Shown: in pieces, positions 55,821 to 64,000 of the stretch | How the letters are laid out: each line of letters opens with the position of its first letter | How positions within the stretch are numbered: the first letter of the stretch is position 1 | Source: Nocardia bovistercoris | GTDB lineage: Bacteria; Actinomycetota; Actinomycetes; Mycobacteriales; Mycobacteriaceae | Direction of reading: 5' to 3' | Length of the DNA stretch: 64,000 nucleotides | NCBI RefSeq assembly: GCF_015674855.1 | Contig: NZ_JADMLG010000004.1 | Coordinates: 372,001-436,000, forward strand | The notes under the pieces: model-generated | Told to the model about the DNA's origin: nothing | The model's input: only the letters and a program-made list of their open reading frames with translations | Database searches by the model: none | Program-made: the position numbers and the translations under genes

Positions 55821-56066
55821 TCACTCGGCCGCGGTGAGCACCAATCCGTCCTCGTCCTCGGTTTCCTCGTACCGGCCGTCCCACTCCTCGTACGCGGGCA
55901 CCTCGTCCTCCCGGGTGACGATCCACTCCGGTGAGTAGCCGCCGTCCTCGTCGGGGACCAGGACATTCTCGATCTTCAGCCCGAACCCCAACACCTCGGC
56001 CGCCCGGATGACGTCCGGAAGATCCTCGGCCCTGACCACAGTCTGATTCGCGTACACGGTTACCAT
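55821..56066 (-). CDS. Small acidic protein, function unknown
   Basis: An 81-residue protein, MVTVYANQTVVRAEDLPDVI at the start, then VLGFGLKIENVLVPDEDGGY and an acidic tail (YEETEDEDG). The pattern of strands and one helix suggests a small alpha/beta fold; it is strongly negative overall. No membrane segment or metal motif. The ATG at 56064-56066 was chosen; an upstream in-frame ATG would add ten residues. It lies downstream of rpsT on the same strand but a terminator separates them. Confidence 0.6.
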   Translation of the reverse strand: MVTVYANQTVVRAEDLPDVIRAAEVLGFGLKIENVLVPDEDGGYSPEWIVTREDEVPAYEEWDGRYEETEDEDGLVLTAAE

Positions 56067-56166
56067 GCGCGGAATCGTAGCCGCCCGCACCGACAAGCCG
56101 GCTACTGCCGGGTGAACTCGTCAGGGGATGCGGCATCACCGCAGTTGTTGCGTTCGATACAACAAA

Positions 56167-56193
56167 CCGCCGTGGTCTTCGAGGCCACGGCGG
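56167..56193 (-). terminator. Rho-independent terminator of rpsT
   Basis: CCGCCGTGG (56167-56175) and CCACGGCGG (56185-56193) form a perfect 9-bp stem with a 9-base loop. Read on the minus strand it is followed by TTTGTTG, and it lies 39 bases past the rpsT stop. Confidence 0.8.
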
Positions 56194-56231
56194 CGTGCGA
56201 ACGCGCGGTATCGGATCATCCGATACCGGAA

Positions 56232-56492
56232 TCAGATCTTGTTGAGCGCCAGTGAGAGGGCCGACTTCTTGTTCGCGGCCTGGTTGGCGTGGATGACGCC
56301 CTTGGAGGCCGCCTTGTCCAGCTTGCGGCTGGCGAACCGGAGACGCTTGACGGCGGTTTCCTTGTCCCCCGCTTCGGCGGCCTCGCGGAAGCTGCGGATC
56401 GCGGTGCGCAGAGCGGACTTGACCGACTGGTTGCGCAGGCGCGCCGCCTCGTTGGTGCGGATCCGCTTCATCTGGGACTTGATATTGGCCAC
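56232..56492 (-). CDS. rpsT: 30S ribosomal protein S20
   Basis: An 86-residue, strongly basic helical protein ([39 protein letters not shown]) that binds 16S rRNA early in 30S assembly. GTG start with GAGGAAACAGGC before it. It is on the opposite strand to its neighbours, as in M. tuberculosis (Rv2412). The 286 bases upstream contain its promoter and that of the divergent ATP-grasp gene. Confidence 0.97.
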   Translation of the reverse strand: MANIKSQMKRIRTNEAARLRNQSVKSALRTAIRSFREAAEAGDKETAVKRLRFASRKLDKAASKGVIHANQAANKKSALSLALNKI

Positions 56493-56778
56493 GCCTGTTT
56501 CCTCGTGTTCCTGTCGCTGAGTGATGTGCCGGGCAGAATTACTCTGACTAAGCTTTCGCGCGCGATAACGCCACGCCGAAGGTCAAGGCTACCAGTCGTG
56601 CTCCGGCGGACGAAATCGACGCGGATACCACCGCGAGGTCGGTACCGCGACCGGGGTAATCGACCGTTTACAACCAACCGTTGCGTCAACCGGACTTTCG
56701 TTGCGTGCCGTCCAGGTGATGCAAGAAATTTACCTGTGTCTCACACTCCATTGCAGGCGGGTGTTGCACGATTTTTGC

Positions 56779-58836
56779 ATGACTTCCGCCTCCCCGCCGC
56801 GTTCGGGCCGATCAACCGTACCGAACCCGAAGGGGTCGAACGGGCAGGTCGACGGACACCGCCGCGCAGTGACATCGGGCCTGTTCGAGGGCTATAAGCC
56901 GGGTCGATACGCGGGTGCGTTCGATGAGATGTTCGATCATTCGGGCCGGGTGCGACAGCCCTACCGCGGGATTTTCGCCGCGCTCGCGCCGATCGACGTC
57001 GCGGATCTGGAGCGCCGCTCGGACGCGCTGGACCGGGCGTTCATCGATCAGGGCATCACGTTCTCGCTGTCGGGTCAGGAGCGGCCGTTCCCGCTCGACC
57101 TGGTGCCGAGGGTGATCGCCGCCGCGGAGTGGAACAAGCTCGAACGCGGGATCAAACAGCGTGTGGTCGCGCTGGAATTGTTCCTGGCCGATGTCTACGG
57201 GGAGCAGAACATCCTGCGCGAGCAGGTCATCCCGAAGCGGCTGGTCACCTCGTGCCAGCATTTCCACCGTGAGGCGGCGGGTTTGGTGCCGCCCAACGGG
57301 GTGCGCATCCACGTCGCGGGCATCGACCTGATCCGGGACGAGCGCGGCGATTTCCGTGTGCTGGAGGACAATCTACGTTCGCCGTCGGGTGTGTCCTACG
57401 TCATGGAGAACCGGCGCACCATGGCGCGGGTGTTCCCCGACTTGTTCTTCTCCCACCGGGTGCGCGCGGTCGGCGACTATCCGTCCTTCCTGTTGAACGC
57501 GCTGCGCGCCTCGGCCGCGCCGAACGAGGCGGACCCGACCGTGGTGGTGCTCACACCCGGGGTCTACAACTCGGCCTACTTCGAGCATTCGCTGCTGGCC
57601 AGGCAGATGGGCGTGGAACTGGTCGAGGGCCGTGACCTGTTCTGCCGCGACAACTTCGTCTACATGCGCACCACCGAGGGCGAACGCCAGGTCGACGTGA
57701 TCTACCGCCGCATCGATGACACCTTCCTTGATCCGATGCATTTCCAGCCGAATTCGGTGCTCGGCATCGCGGGTGTGCTGAACGCGGCGCGCGCGGGCAA
57801 TGTGGTGATCTCCAACGCGGTCGGCAACGGCGTCGGCGACGACAAACTGATCTACACCTATGTGCCGACCATCATCGAGTACTACCTGAACGAGAAGCCG
57901 GTGCTGCCGAACGTCGACACCTACCGTTGCTGGCTGGACGACGAACGCGACGAGGTGCTCGACCGGATCGAGGAGTTGGTGATCAAGCCGGTCGAGGGTT
58001 CCGGCGGCTACGGCATCGTGATCGGGCCGGACGCCTCCCAGCGTGAACTGGACGCGGTGCGGCGCAAGGTGAAGGCCGATCCGCGCGGTTGGATCGCCCA
58101 GCCGGTGGTGCAGTTGTCCACGGTGCCGACCAAGATCGGCAACGAGCTGGTGCCGAGGCACGTCGACCTGCGCCCGTTCGCGGTGAACGACGGCGACGAC
58201 ATCTGGGTGCTGCCCGGCGGTCTCACCCGTGTCGCGCTGCCGGAGGGTTCGCTCGTCGTCAACTCCAGCCAGGGCGGCGGCAGCAAGGACACCTGGGTGC
58301 TGACCGGGCGCGCCTCCCCGGAGGAGCGCGAGCTCGCGGGCGAGGAACTGGTGAGCGACCCGCCGCAGTCCGACGGTTTCGAACTCGGCCGCGATCTCAG
58401 CGCCGCACAAGCGAATCAACAGCAGCAGCAACAACAGCAGGAGCAACGCCAGGGGCAAGGTAGGCGCCAAGGCCAGGGACACGGCCTGCGCTTGCACCAG
58501 CACCAAGGCCATAACCAGCGCGAAGGTCAGCATCAAGACCAAGGCCAGGACCGGCGCCAAGTGCAGGTGCAGGATCAGGTGCAGCGCCAGGGCCTGGTAC
58601 ACGACCAGCACCAGGGCCACGGCCGGCACCAGGACCATAGCCGGCGCCGCGGGCAGCACCAGGACCAGGCACAGCACGAGGACCAGGCACAGCACGAGGT
58701 GCAGGACCTGGGCCTGGTACACGGCAGGCGCCCGCACCAGCACCAGGGCCACGGATGGGATAAGGGCGAGGGGCAGGGCCGGAGTCAGGAGCGGCGCCGG
58801 GCGCATGGACCCGCGATCGAGGGTGAGGTGCGCTGA
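56779..58836 (+). CDS. Circularly permuted ATP-grasp protein with Gln/His-rich tail
   Basis: A 685-residue protein. Residues 1-540 are a circularly permuted type 2 ATP-grasp domain (GIFAALAPIDVADLERRSDA, GVRIHVAGIDLIRDERGDF, RVLEDNLRSPSGVSYVMENR, LVIKPVEGSGGYGIVIGP, HVDLRPFAVNDGDD). Family members are thought to form peptide-like bonds with the adjacent alpha-E and transglutaminase-like genes. From about residue 545 a 140-residue tail of Gln, His, Arg, Asp and Gly begins with eight consecutive Gln residues. The start ATG at 56779 lacks a clear ribosome site. Confidence 0.85.
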   Translation: MTSASPPRSGRSTVPNPKGSNGQVDGHRRAVTSGLFEGYKPGRYAGAFDEMFDHSGRVRQPYRGIFAALAPIDVADLERRSDALDRAFIDQGITFSLSGQERPFPLDLVPRVIAAAEWNKLERGIKQRVVALELFLADVYGEQNILREQVIPKRLVTSCQHFHREAAGLVPPNGVRIHVAGIDLIRDERGDFRVLEDNLRSPSGVSYVMENRRTMARVFPDLFFSHRVRAVGDYPSFLLNALRASAAPNEADPTVVVLTPGVYNSAYFEHSLLARQMGVELVEGRDLFCRDNFVYMRTTEGERQVDVIYRRIDDTFLDPMHFQPNSVLGIAGVLNAARAGNVVISNAVGNGVGDDKLIYTYVPTIIEYYLNEKPVLPNVDTYRCWLDDERDEVLDRIEELVIKPVEGSGGYGIVIGPDASQRELDAVRRKVKADPRGWIAQPVVQLSTVPTKIGNELVPRHVDLRPFAVNDGDDIWVLPGGLTRVALPEGSLVVNSSQGGGSKDTWVLTGRASPEERELAGEELVSDPPQSDGFELGRDLSAAQANQQQQQQQQEQRQGQGRRQGQGHGLRLHQHQGHNQREGQHQDQGQDRRQVQVQDQVQRQGLVHDQHQGHGRHQDHSRRRGQHQDQAQHEDQAQHEVQDLGLVHGRRPHQHQGHGWDKGEGQGRSQERRRAHGPAIEGEVR
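58414..58836 (+). repeat. Low-complexity CAG/CAC-rich tail of the ATP-grasp gene
   Basis: This stretch encodes the Gln/His-rich tail. It starts with CAGCAGCAGCAACAACAGCAG-type codons and goes on with imperfect repeats of CACCAGCACCAGGGCCACGG and a twice-repeated CAGGACCAGGCACAGCACGA unit (about 58660-58700). The frame stays open to a stop that overlaps the next start codon (TGATG). Confidence 0.85.
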
Positions 58837-59810
58837 TGCTGGCCCGCAACGCGGAATCGCTGTACTGGATCGGCCGCTACGTCGAGCGCGCCGACGACAC
58901 CGCCCGCATCCTCGACGTGGCGGTGCACCAACTGCTCGAGGACGCCACCGTCGACCCCGACCGCACCTCGCGGGTGCTGCTGCGGGTCCTCGGCATCGAA
59001 CCGCCCGAGGGCGAACTCGACGTGTGGTCGGTGACCGACCTGGTCGCCTTCAGCCACGAGCACGGCGGTTCGATCATCGATTCGGTCTCCAATGCCCGCG
59101 AGAACGCCCGCGGCGCGCGCGAGGTGACCTCGAGCGAGATGTGGGAGTGCTTGAACGCCACCTACATCGGCCTCGCGGCGACCGAGAAGGCCGCGCGCAG
59201 TGTCGGCCCGCACGAGTTCTTCCACTACATCAAGGACCGGGCCGCCATGTTCGCCGGCCTGTCGGATTCCACGCTGAGCCGCGACGACGGTTACCGCTTC
59301 CTGCTGCTCGGCCGCTCCATCGAACGCGTGGACATGACCGTGCGCCTGCTGCTCTCGCGCGCCGGTGACCGGACGTCGTCACCGGCCTGGGTGACGGTGC
59401 TGCGTTCGGCGGGCGCGCACGACACCTATCTGCGCACCCACCGCGGCGCGCTGGACGCGCACCGGGTCGCCGAGTTCATCTTGCTGGACCGGCTGTTCCC
59501 GCGTTCGGTCTTCCATTCGGTGCGGGTCGCGGAGAACTGTCTCGCGGAGTTGGATCAGCGTCCGAGCAGCCGGGTCGGCGCGCGGCACGAGGCCCAGCGG
59601 TTGCTCGGCCGTGCGCGCAGCGAGTTGGAGTTTTTGCCGCCGGGCGTGCTGCTCGAAGACCTCCAGAATCGCCTGTTGTCGTTGCAGCGCACCTGCCGCG
59701 AGGTCAGCGAGGCGATCGCGTTGCAGTACTTCCACGCGGCCCCCTGGGTGGCGTGGACCGACCTGCGCAGCAGTCAGGACAGCCGAGTGCAGGTGGAGGG
59801 CGAGCTATGA
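58836..59810 (+). CDS. Alpha-E domain protein
   Basis: A 324-residue all-helical protein (LARNAESLYWIGRYVERADD, GRSIERVDMTVRLLLSRAGD, TLRSAGAHDTYLR-like VLRSAGAHDTYLRTHRG). It is the usual partner of CP-ATP-grasp and transglutaminase-like genes, matching Rv2410c in place. The biochemical role is not established; the trio may assemble or process a peptide. The start overlaps the ATP-grasp stop by one base. Confidence 0.9.
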   Translation: MLARNAESLYWIGRYVERADDTARILDVAVHQLLEDATVDPDRTSRVLLRVLGIEPPEGELDVWSVTDLVAFSHEHGGSIIDSVSNARENARGAREVTSSEMWECLNATYIGLAATEKAARSVGPHEFFHYIKDRAAMFAGLSDSTLSRDDGYRFLLLGRSIERVDMTVRLLLSRAGDRTSSPAWVTVLRSAGAHDTYLRTHRGALDAHRVAEFILLDRLFPRSVFHSVRVAENCLAELDQRPSSRVGARHEAQRLLGRARSELEFLPPGVLLEDLQNRLLSLQRTCREVSEAIALQYFHAAPWVAWTDLRSSQDSRVQVEGEL

Positions 59811-60649
59811 GTTGGCGGATCAGGGTGGTGCACACCACCGGCTACGTGTACGACGCGCCGGTGACCCGCTCGTTCAACGAGGCGCGGCTCACTCCGCGCG
59901 CGGACAGCAGGCAGAACGTGATCCTGAACCGGGTCGAGACGGTGCCCGCGACCCGTTCCTACCGCTACACCGACTACTGGGGCACCGCGGTGACGGCCTT
60001 CGACCTGCACGCCCCGCATACCGAACTCGAGGTGACGGGCGCGTCGGTGGTGGAGACCGAACCGTTCGCCGGACCCGCCGAGGAACTGTCCTGGGAGCAA
60101 TTGCGCAACGAGCGGTTGGCGGATCGCTTCGACGAGATGCTCGCGCCCACCGAGTATGTGCCGCGTGACCGCAAACTCGCCTCGGTCGCCAAGCAGCTGT
60201 CGAAGGGGGTGCCGCCCGCGAAGGCGGTGGTGCGGGTGGCCGAGTGGGTGCATCAGGAGATGGAATACATCACCGGCACGACCTCGGTGCACACCTCGGC
60301 GGTGCAGGCGTTCGCCGACCGGCAGGGCGTGTGCCAGGACTACGCGCATCTGACGCTGGTGCTGCTGCGCGGCATGGGCATTCCGAGCCGCTACGTGTCG
60401 GGCTATCTGCATCCGCATCCCGGCGCGGAGATCGGCGCGACGGTGGCGGGGCAGTCGCACGCCTGGATCGAGGCGTGGACCGGCGCGTGGTGGGGGTACG
60501 ACCCGACCAACAACATCGCCATCAACGAACAGCACGTGTCGGTCGGCGTCGGGCGCGACTACGCCGATGTGCCGCCGTTGAAGGGGATCTTCTCCGGCGG
60601 CGGATCGACGGATCTGGAGGTCGTAGTGGAAATCACACGACTGGCATAG
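59807..60649 (+). CDS. Transglutaminase-like cysteine protease family protein
   Basis: A 280-residue enzyme with an N-terminal beta domain (RIRVVHTTGYVYDAPVTRSF) and a transglutaminase core. DRQGVCQDYAHLTLVLLRG contains the nucleophile Cys, GQSHAWIEAW the His and YDPTNNIAIN the Asp. It matches Rv2409c and completes the ATP-grasp/alpha-E/transglutaminase trio. The ATG at 59807 overlaps the alpha-E stop (ATGA). Confidence 0.9.
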   Translation: MSWRIRVVHTTGYVYDAPVTRSFNEARLTPRADSRQNVILNRVETVPATRSYRYTDYWGTAVTAFDLHAPHTELEVTGASVVETEPFAGPAEELSWEQLRNERLADRFDEMLAPTEYVPRDRKLASVAKQLSKGVPPAKAVVRVAEWVHQEMEYITGTTSVHTSAVQAFADRQGVCQDYAHLTLVLLRGMGIPSRYVSGYLHPHPGAEIGATVAGQSHAWIEAWTGAWWGYDPTNNIAINEQHVSVGVGRDYADVPPLKGIFSGGGSTDLEVVVEITRLA

Positions 60650-60756
60650 TGCGTGTTTTGCCGCGAGGTTGCCATATGAACTCGTAGCCTTCTGAGCAGT
60701 ACCCAGAAATTTCGCAACGGCCCCGCCGGGGGTCCGATCTCGAAGGGACTGCGCCT

Positions 60757-61545
60757 ATGTCGCCCACGGCTCAGGAAGTTGTCGAGGAGGTCGCCGAGGC
60801 AGGACCGGTGCCCGACGCCAAGAAGTGGGGAGCCGAAGCGCTCGGCACGTTCGTGCTGGTGATGGGTGGTGTCGGCACTGCGGTTCTGGCCGGTGAGCGG
60901 GTCGGTGCGCTCGGTGTCGCGCTCGCCTTCGGCCTCACCCTCATGTTCCTGGTGTATTCGATCGGCCCGATTTCTGGCTGTCACGTGAATCCGGCGGTGA
61001 CGCTCGGGCAGTTGTTGCTCGGGCGTATCTCGGCCGTGGTGGCGACCGGTTACGTGATCGCCCAGATGATCGGCGCATTCCTCGCGGGCCTCGTGCTCTT
61101 CGCGGTCGCCAAGAATTTGCCCTCCTATGACCGCAAGCTCGACGGACTCGGCGCCAACGGGTGGGGCGCGCACAGTCCGTCGGCGCAGAAGGGGCCGCTC
61201 GGCGAGGTGGTCGTGCAGAACGGCTACGGCATGGCCGCGATGATCATCGTCGAGGTGATGCTGACCGCGCTGCTGGTGTTCGTCGTGCTCGCCTCGACCG
61301 ACCAGATCTCCGACGTGCCGCTGGCCGGGCTGAGCATCGGTGTGACGCTGGCCGTCATCCACCTGATCTCGATCCCGGTGGACAACACCTCGGTCAATCC
61401 GGCGCGCAGTCTCGGCGTGGCCTTCTATCAGCAGGGCGCGGGCGGACAGGTATGGGCGTTCGTGGTGTTCCCGCTGATCGGCGGCGCGCTCGGCGCGCTG
61501 GTCTACGGCGCCCTCTTCGGACGCACGCGCGACATGCTCACCTGA
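60757..61545 (+). CDS. aqpZ: MIP-family aquaporin
   Basis: A 262-residue channel with six hydrophobic helices. The two half-helix motifs are present as HVNPAVTLGQLLL and SVNPARSLGVAFY. The wide-pore features of GlpF (for example GFAxNPARD) are absent, so water transport is more likely than glycerol. The Cys in GCHVNPA sits just before the first NPA motif. A 40-residue N-terminal extension and a long loop (KNLPSYDRKLDGLGANGWGA) are extra. Confidence 0.85.
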   Translation: MSPTAQEVVEEVAEAGPVPDAKKWGAEALGTFVLVMGGVGTAVLAGERVGALGVALAFGLTLMFLVYSIGPISGCHVNPAVTLGQLLLGRISAVVATGYVIAQMIGAFLAGLVLFAVAKNLPSYDRKLDGLGANGWGAHSPSAQKGPLGEVVVQNGYGMAAMIIVEVMLTALLVFVVLASTDQISDVPLAGLSIGVTLAVIHLISIPVDNTSVNPARSLGVAFYQQGAGGQVWAFVVFPLIGGALGALVYGALFGRTRDMLT

Positions 61546-61551
61546 GGGCGG

Positions 61552-62115
61552 TCAGCTCCACTGGTATTCGGCGACGAGCCGGTGCGCGACCAGATCGAAG
61601 GTCTTGCGCGCCACGATCGCGCCCTCGCGCCGGATACCGTCCTCGGGGACGTCGAGCACCCGATCCAGCCGGACCCAGCTCGGCCTGCCCTCGTGGTCCC
61701 AGCTGCCGCTGCCGATCCCGATCCAGTCGGGGTCGTCGGCGCGGCGCGGATTCGAGGACAGCATGAGGCCGAGCAGGGTGCGCTTGTCGCGGCCGACGAC
61801 CAGGACCGGTCGGTCCTTGCCGTTGTTCGGGTCCTCCTCGTAGGGCACCCAGGTCCACACGATCTCACCGGGATCGGCGCGTCCGTCCAGCTGCGGGCAG
61901 TACACGAGTTGGCGCGCGCGTTCGCGAGTCGGCACCGGCTTCGACGCGGTCGGCCGCACCGAAGCTCCGGGAGCACTCGAGCCGCGCCGTCCGCTCAGGC
62001 CGCCGACCAGCTTCTCGACGAATTTCGGCCCCTGCTGCCGTACGGCCTTCGGCCCCTGCTCTTTGGCGATGATGCCGAGTTGTTTGCCTATGGAGTTCCA
62101 GGTTCGGGCCATCAT
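61552..62115 (-). CDS. PemK/MazF-family protein
   Basis: A 187-residue protein whose C-terminal 120 residues have the PemK/MazF beta barrel: [55 protein letters not shown] basic N-terminal extension of about 65 residues ([17 protein letters not shown]) precedes it. No antitoxin gene is adjacent, so it may not be a toxin. It matches Rv2405 beside lepA. Either of the first two ATGs could be used. Confidence 0.8.
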   Translation of the reverse strand: MMARTWNSIGKQLGIIAKEQGPKAVRQQGPKFVEKLVGGLSGRRGSSAPGASVRPTASKPVPTRERARQLVYCPQLDGRADPGEIVWTWVPYEEDPNNGKDRPVLVVGRDKRTLLGLMLSSNPRRADDPDWIGIGSGSWDHEGRPSWVRLDRVLDVPEDGIRREGAIVARKTFDLVAHRLVAEYQWS

Positions 62116-62459
62116 CGAAGGATAACGGCGCAGTCACGAGTTCACACGCGCGACGCGATCCGGCAGGTCGCGACGCGTATCCGGGTGACCTCCGCACCGT
62201 TGCGCCGCGGTGTTCTCAGCGGGTCGCGCCACATGCTCGCGTACCGGACGCCGGGTTACGTGGCCGTGATTTCGGCAGGTCGCGCTACGGGTCCGCGTGG
62301 CGGCCGCCAGGGTTCGCGGCGGTGATTTCGCGGGCTCGCTGCGGTGACCTCGCGACCTCGCGACAGCGGCGGGCGGGCCGACGGAGGCACCGAGGGGCGT
62401 CCTTGCCCGGCGCGCATGGGACGATGGACGGCAGTTTGCCGATACCCATGAGGAGTGGA
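62116..62459. other. Divergent intergenic region upstream of lepA
   Basis: 344 bases between the PemK-like gene and lepA. GTGATTTCG-type stretches recur at 62267 and 62323, with GTGACCTCG at 62344 and GTGACCTCC further left, hinting at decayed repeats. GAGGAG at 62450-62455 is the lepA ribosome site. No gene is supported. Confidence 0.4.
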
Positions 62460-64000
62460 GTGCCCGCCAGCTTCGCCGACACGACGTTCACCGATCCCTC
62501 CCGGATCCGGAACTTCTGCATCATCGCGCATATCGATCACGGCAAGTCGACGCTGGCCGACCGGATGTTGCAGCTCACCGGTGTGGTCGAGGAACGGGCG
62601 ATGCGCGCCCAGTACCTGGACCGGATGGACATCGAACGCGAGCGCGGCATCACGATCAAGGCGCAGAACGTCCGGCTGCCGTGGCAGGTGGACGGCGTCG
62701 ACTACGTCATGCACCTCATCGACACGCCCGGTCACGTCGACTTCACCTACGAGGTGTCGCGCGCGCTCGAGGCGTGCGAGGGCGCGGTGCTGCTGGTCGA
62801 CGCCGCGCAGGGCATCGAGGCGCAGACCCTGGCCAATCTGTATCTGGCCATGGAGAAGGACCTCACGATCATCCCGGTGCTGAACAAGATCGACCTGCCC
62901 GCCGCCGATCCCGACCGGTACGCGGCGGAGTTGGCGCGCCTGGTCGGCTGCGAGCCCGACGAGGTGCTGCGGGTCTCGGGCAAGACCGGTGTCGGCGTGC
63001 CGGAACTGCTGGACAAGGTGATCTCGACGGTGCCGCAGCCGGTGGGCGATGCCGACGCGCCCGCGCGCGCCATGATCTTCGACTCGGTCTACGACACCTA
63101 TCGCGGCGTGGTGACCTACGTGCGCGTGGTGGACGGCAAACTCACCCCGCGCGAGAAGATCAAGATGATGTCCACCGGCGCGACCCACGAGCTGCTCGAG
63201 ATCGGCATCGTCTCGCCCGAGCCGAAGCCGACGCGGGGTCTCGGCGTCGGCGAGGTCGGCTATCTGATCACCGGTGTGAAGGATGTGCGCCAGTCCAAGG
63301 TCGGCGACACCGTGACGGCGGCGCGCGGCGGCGCGACCGAACCGCTGACCGGTTATCGCGAACCTCGCCCGATGGTCTATTCGGGTCTGTACCCGGTGGA
63401 CGGCTCCGACTACCCGGACCTGCGGGACGCGCTGGAGAAGTTGCAGCTCAACGACGCCGCGCTCACCTACACGCCGGAGACCTCGGTGGCGCTCGGCTTC
63501 GGGTTCCGGTGCGGCTTCCTCGGTCTGCTGCACATGGAGATCACCCGCGAACGGCTGCAACGCGAGTTCGACCTCGACCTGATCTCGACCGCGCCCAACG
63601 TGGTCTACCGGGTGGAGATGGAGGACGGCGCCGAACACGTCGTCACGAATCCGTCGTACTGGCCGGAAGGCAAGACCCGCAGCGTCTTCGAGCCGATCGT
63701 GAAGTGCACGATCATCTCCCCGAGCGAGTTCATCGGCTCGATCATGGAGTTGTGCCAGTCGCGGCGCGGTGATCTCGGCGGCATGGACTACCTGTCCGAG
63801 ACCCGCGTCGAACTGCGCTACACGATGCCGATGGCGGAGATCATCTTCGACTTCTTCGATTCGCTGAAGTCGCGCACCCGCGGCTACGCCTCGCTCGACT
63901 ACGAGGAGGCGGGCGAGCAGGAGTCGCAGCTGGTGAAGGTGGACATCCTGTTGCAGGGCGAGGCGGTCGACGCGTTCAGCGCGATCGTGCACCGCGACGC
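62460..64000 (+). CDS. lepA: Translation elongation factor 4 (LepA), 3' end outside window
   Basis: The first 513 codons of a protein usually about 600-650 long. G1 is [13 protein letters not shown], the switch region [15 protein letters not shown]3 DTPGHVDF and G4 [10 protein letters not shown]; domain 2 and the LepA-specific [20 protein letters not shown] follow. LepA is a ribosome-bound GTPase that helps initiation or back-translocation. The GTG at 62460 is preceded by AGGAG; an ATG four codons earlier lacks one. The frame runs off the right edge. Confidence 0.97.
   Translation, partial: MPASFADTTFTDPSRIRNFCIIAHIDHGKSTLADRMLQLTGVVEERAMRAQYLDRMDIERERGITIKAQNVRLPWQVDGVDYVMHLIDTPGHVDFTYEVSRALEACEGAVLLVDAAQGIEAQTLANLYLAMEKDLTIIPVLNKIDLPAADPDRYAAELARLVGCEPDEVLRVSGKTGVGVPELLDKVISTVPQPVGDADAPARAMIFDSVYDTYRGVVTYVRVVDGKLTPREKIKMMSTGATHELLEIGIVSPEPKPTRGLGVGEVGYLITGVKDVRQSKVGDTVTAARGGATEPLTGYREPRPMVYSGLYPVDGSDYPDLRDALEKLQLNDAALTYTPETSVALGFGFRCGFLGLLHMEITRERLQREFDLDLISTAPNVVYRVEMEDGAEHVVTNPSYWPEGKTRSVFEPIVKCTIISPSEFIGSIMELCQSRRGDLGGMDYLSETRVELRYTMPMAEIIFDFFDSLKSRTRGYASLDYEEAGEQESQLVKVDILLQGEAVDAFSAIVHRD

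Noticed and set aside
57373..58806. Minus-strand frame with a long Leu/Val-rich membrane-like stretch
   Set aside because: The hydrophobic residues are the reverse complement of CAG/CAC codons in the Gln/His tail, so it is a composition artefact.
61552..62115. Complete toxin-antitoxin module around the PemK-like gene
   Set aside because: No small antitoxin gene is adjacent on either strand; the protein also has an atypical basic N-terminal extension.
62256..63992. Minus-strand 578-codon frame opposite lepA
   Set aside because: Fully antisense to the strongly conserved lepA.
1..64000. tRNA, rRNA, riboswitch, prophage or insertion sequence
   Set aside because: I found no cloverleaf with CCA-type ends, no rRNA-like stretch, no known aptamer core and no transposase or integrase motif. 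A tRNAscan-SE, Infernal and ISfinder search would decide it.

Overview
The window is high-GC actinobacterial DNA, most likely from Nocardia or a close relative in the Mycobacteriales. The evidence is: EspG- and WXG100-type ESX (type VII) secretion genes; GTG starts and 1-4 base stop/start overlaps throughout; a LytR_C-type LCP protein; and a right half (about 37.0-64.0 kb) that follows the Mycobacterium tuberculosis Rv2427c-Rv2404c order (proA, MoxR, VWA, nadD, rsfS, gpgP, octT, DegV, comEA, comEC, holA, rpsT, CP-ATP-grasp, alpha-E, transglutaminase, PemK-like, lepA). I recalled that order from memory and did not search for it.

0-1.1 kb: a partial ESX-associated small protein and an EspG-family chaperone, both on the minus strand. 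1.29-12.6 kb: the most unusual part, eight plus-strand genes joined by 4-11 base overlaps. They are a rifampicin-phosphotransferase/PEP-synthase-like enzyme, a fatty-acyl-AMP ligase fused to a nucleotidyltransferase domain and an unassigned C-terminal region, an acyl carrier protein, a thioester-reductase-like SDR, a nucleoside-diphosphate-kinase-like protein, an AfsA-family hotdog protein, a nitroreductase and a UbiA-like prenyltransferase. I infer a biosynthetic pathway for a modified lipid or signal molecule; I recognise no described product. 12.7-15.2 kb: a PLP decarboxylase and an O-methyltransferase.

15.6-23 kb: a zinc-ribbon-like mini-protein, a MerR regulator, and a coupled minus-strand operon (alpha/beta hydrolase, SDR, ferritin-like diiron protein, Baeyer-Villiger-type monooxygenase) that recalls the mycobacterial mymA cluster. 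A perfect 12-bp inverted repeat lies just upstream of the operon. A methyltransferase and a D-hydroxyacid dehydrogenase follow. 23.5-26.6 kb: a stand-alone LigD-type polymerase domain and a RecQ-like helicase with a phosphoribosyltransferase-like C terminus. 26.8-29.5 kb: a divergent ESX module (WXG100-like protein; a DUF1023 hydrolase and a lipoprotein). 29.7-36.8 kb: rtcB, a minisatellite, an amidohydrolase/glutamine-synthetase pair, a broken PP2C phosphatase fragment, a CqsA/AONS-like enzyme and a ribokinase-like kinase.

37-64 kb: conserved housekeeping DNA: proline and NAD synthesis, ribosome silencing, methylglucose lipopolysaccharide maturation (gpgP, octT), LexA-like regulation, DNA uptake/replication (comEA, comEC, holA), cell-wall LCP ligase, ribosomal protein S20 and translation factor LepA. 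Oddities here are a comEC frame that runs without a stop into holA, a 140-residue Gln/His/Arg-rich tail on the CP-ATP-grasp protein, and degenerate intergenic repeats. I saw no tRNA, rRNA, CRISPR array, transposase or integrase.
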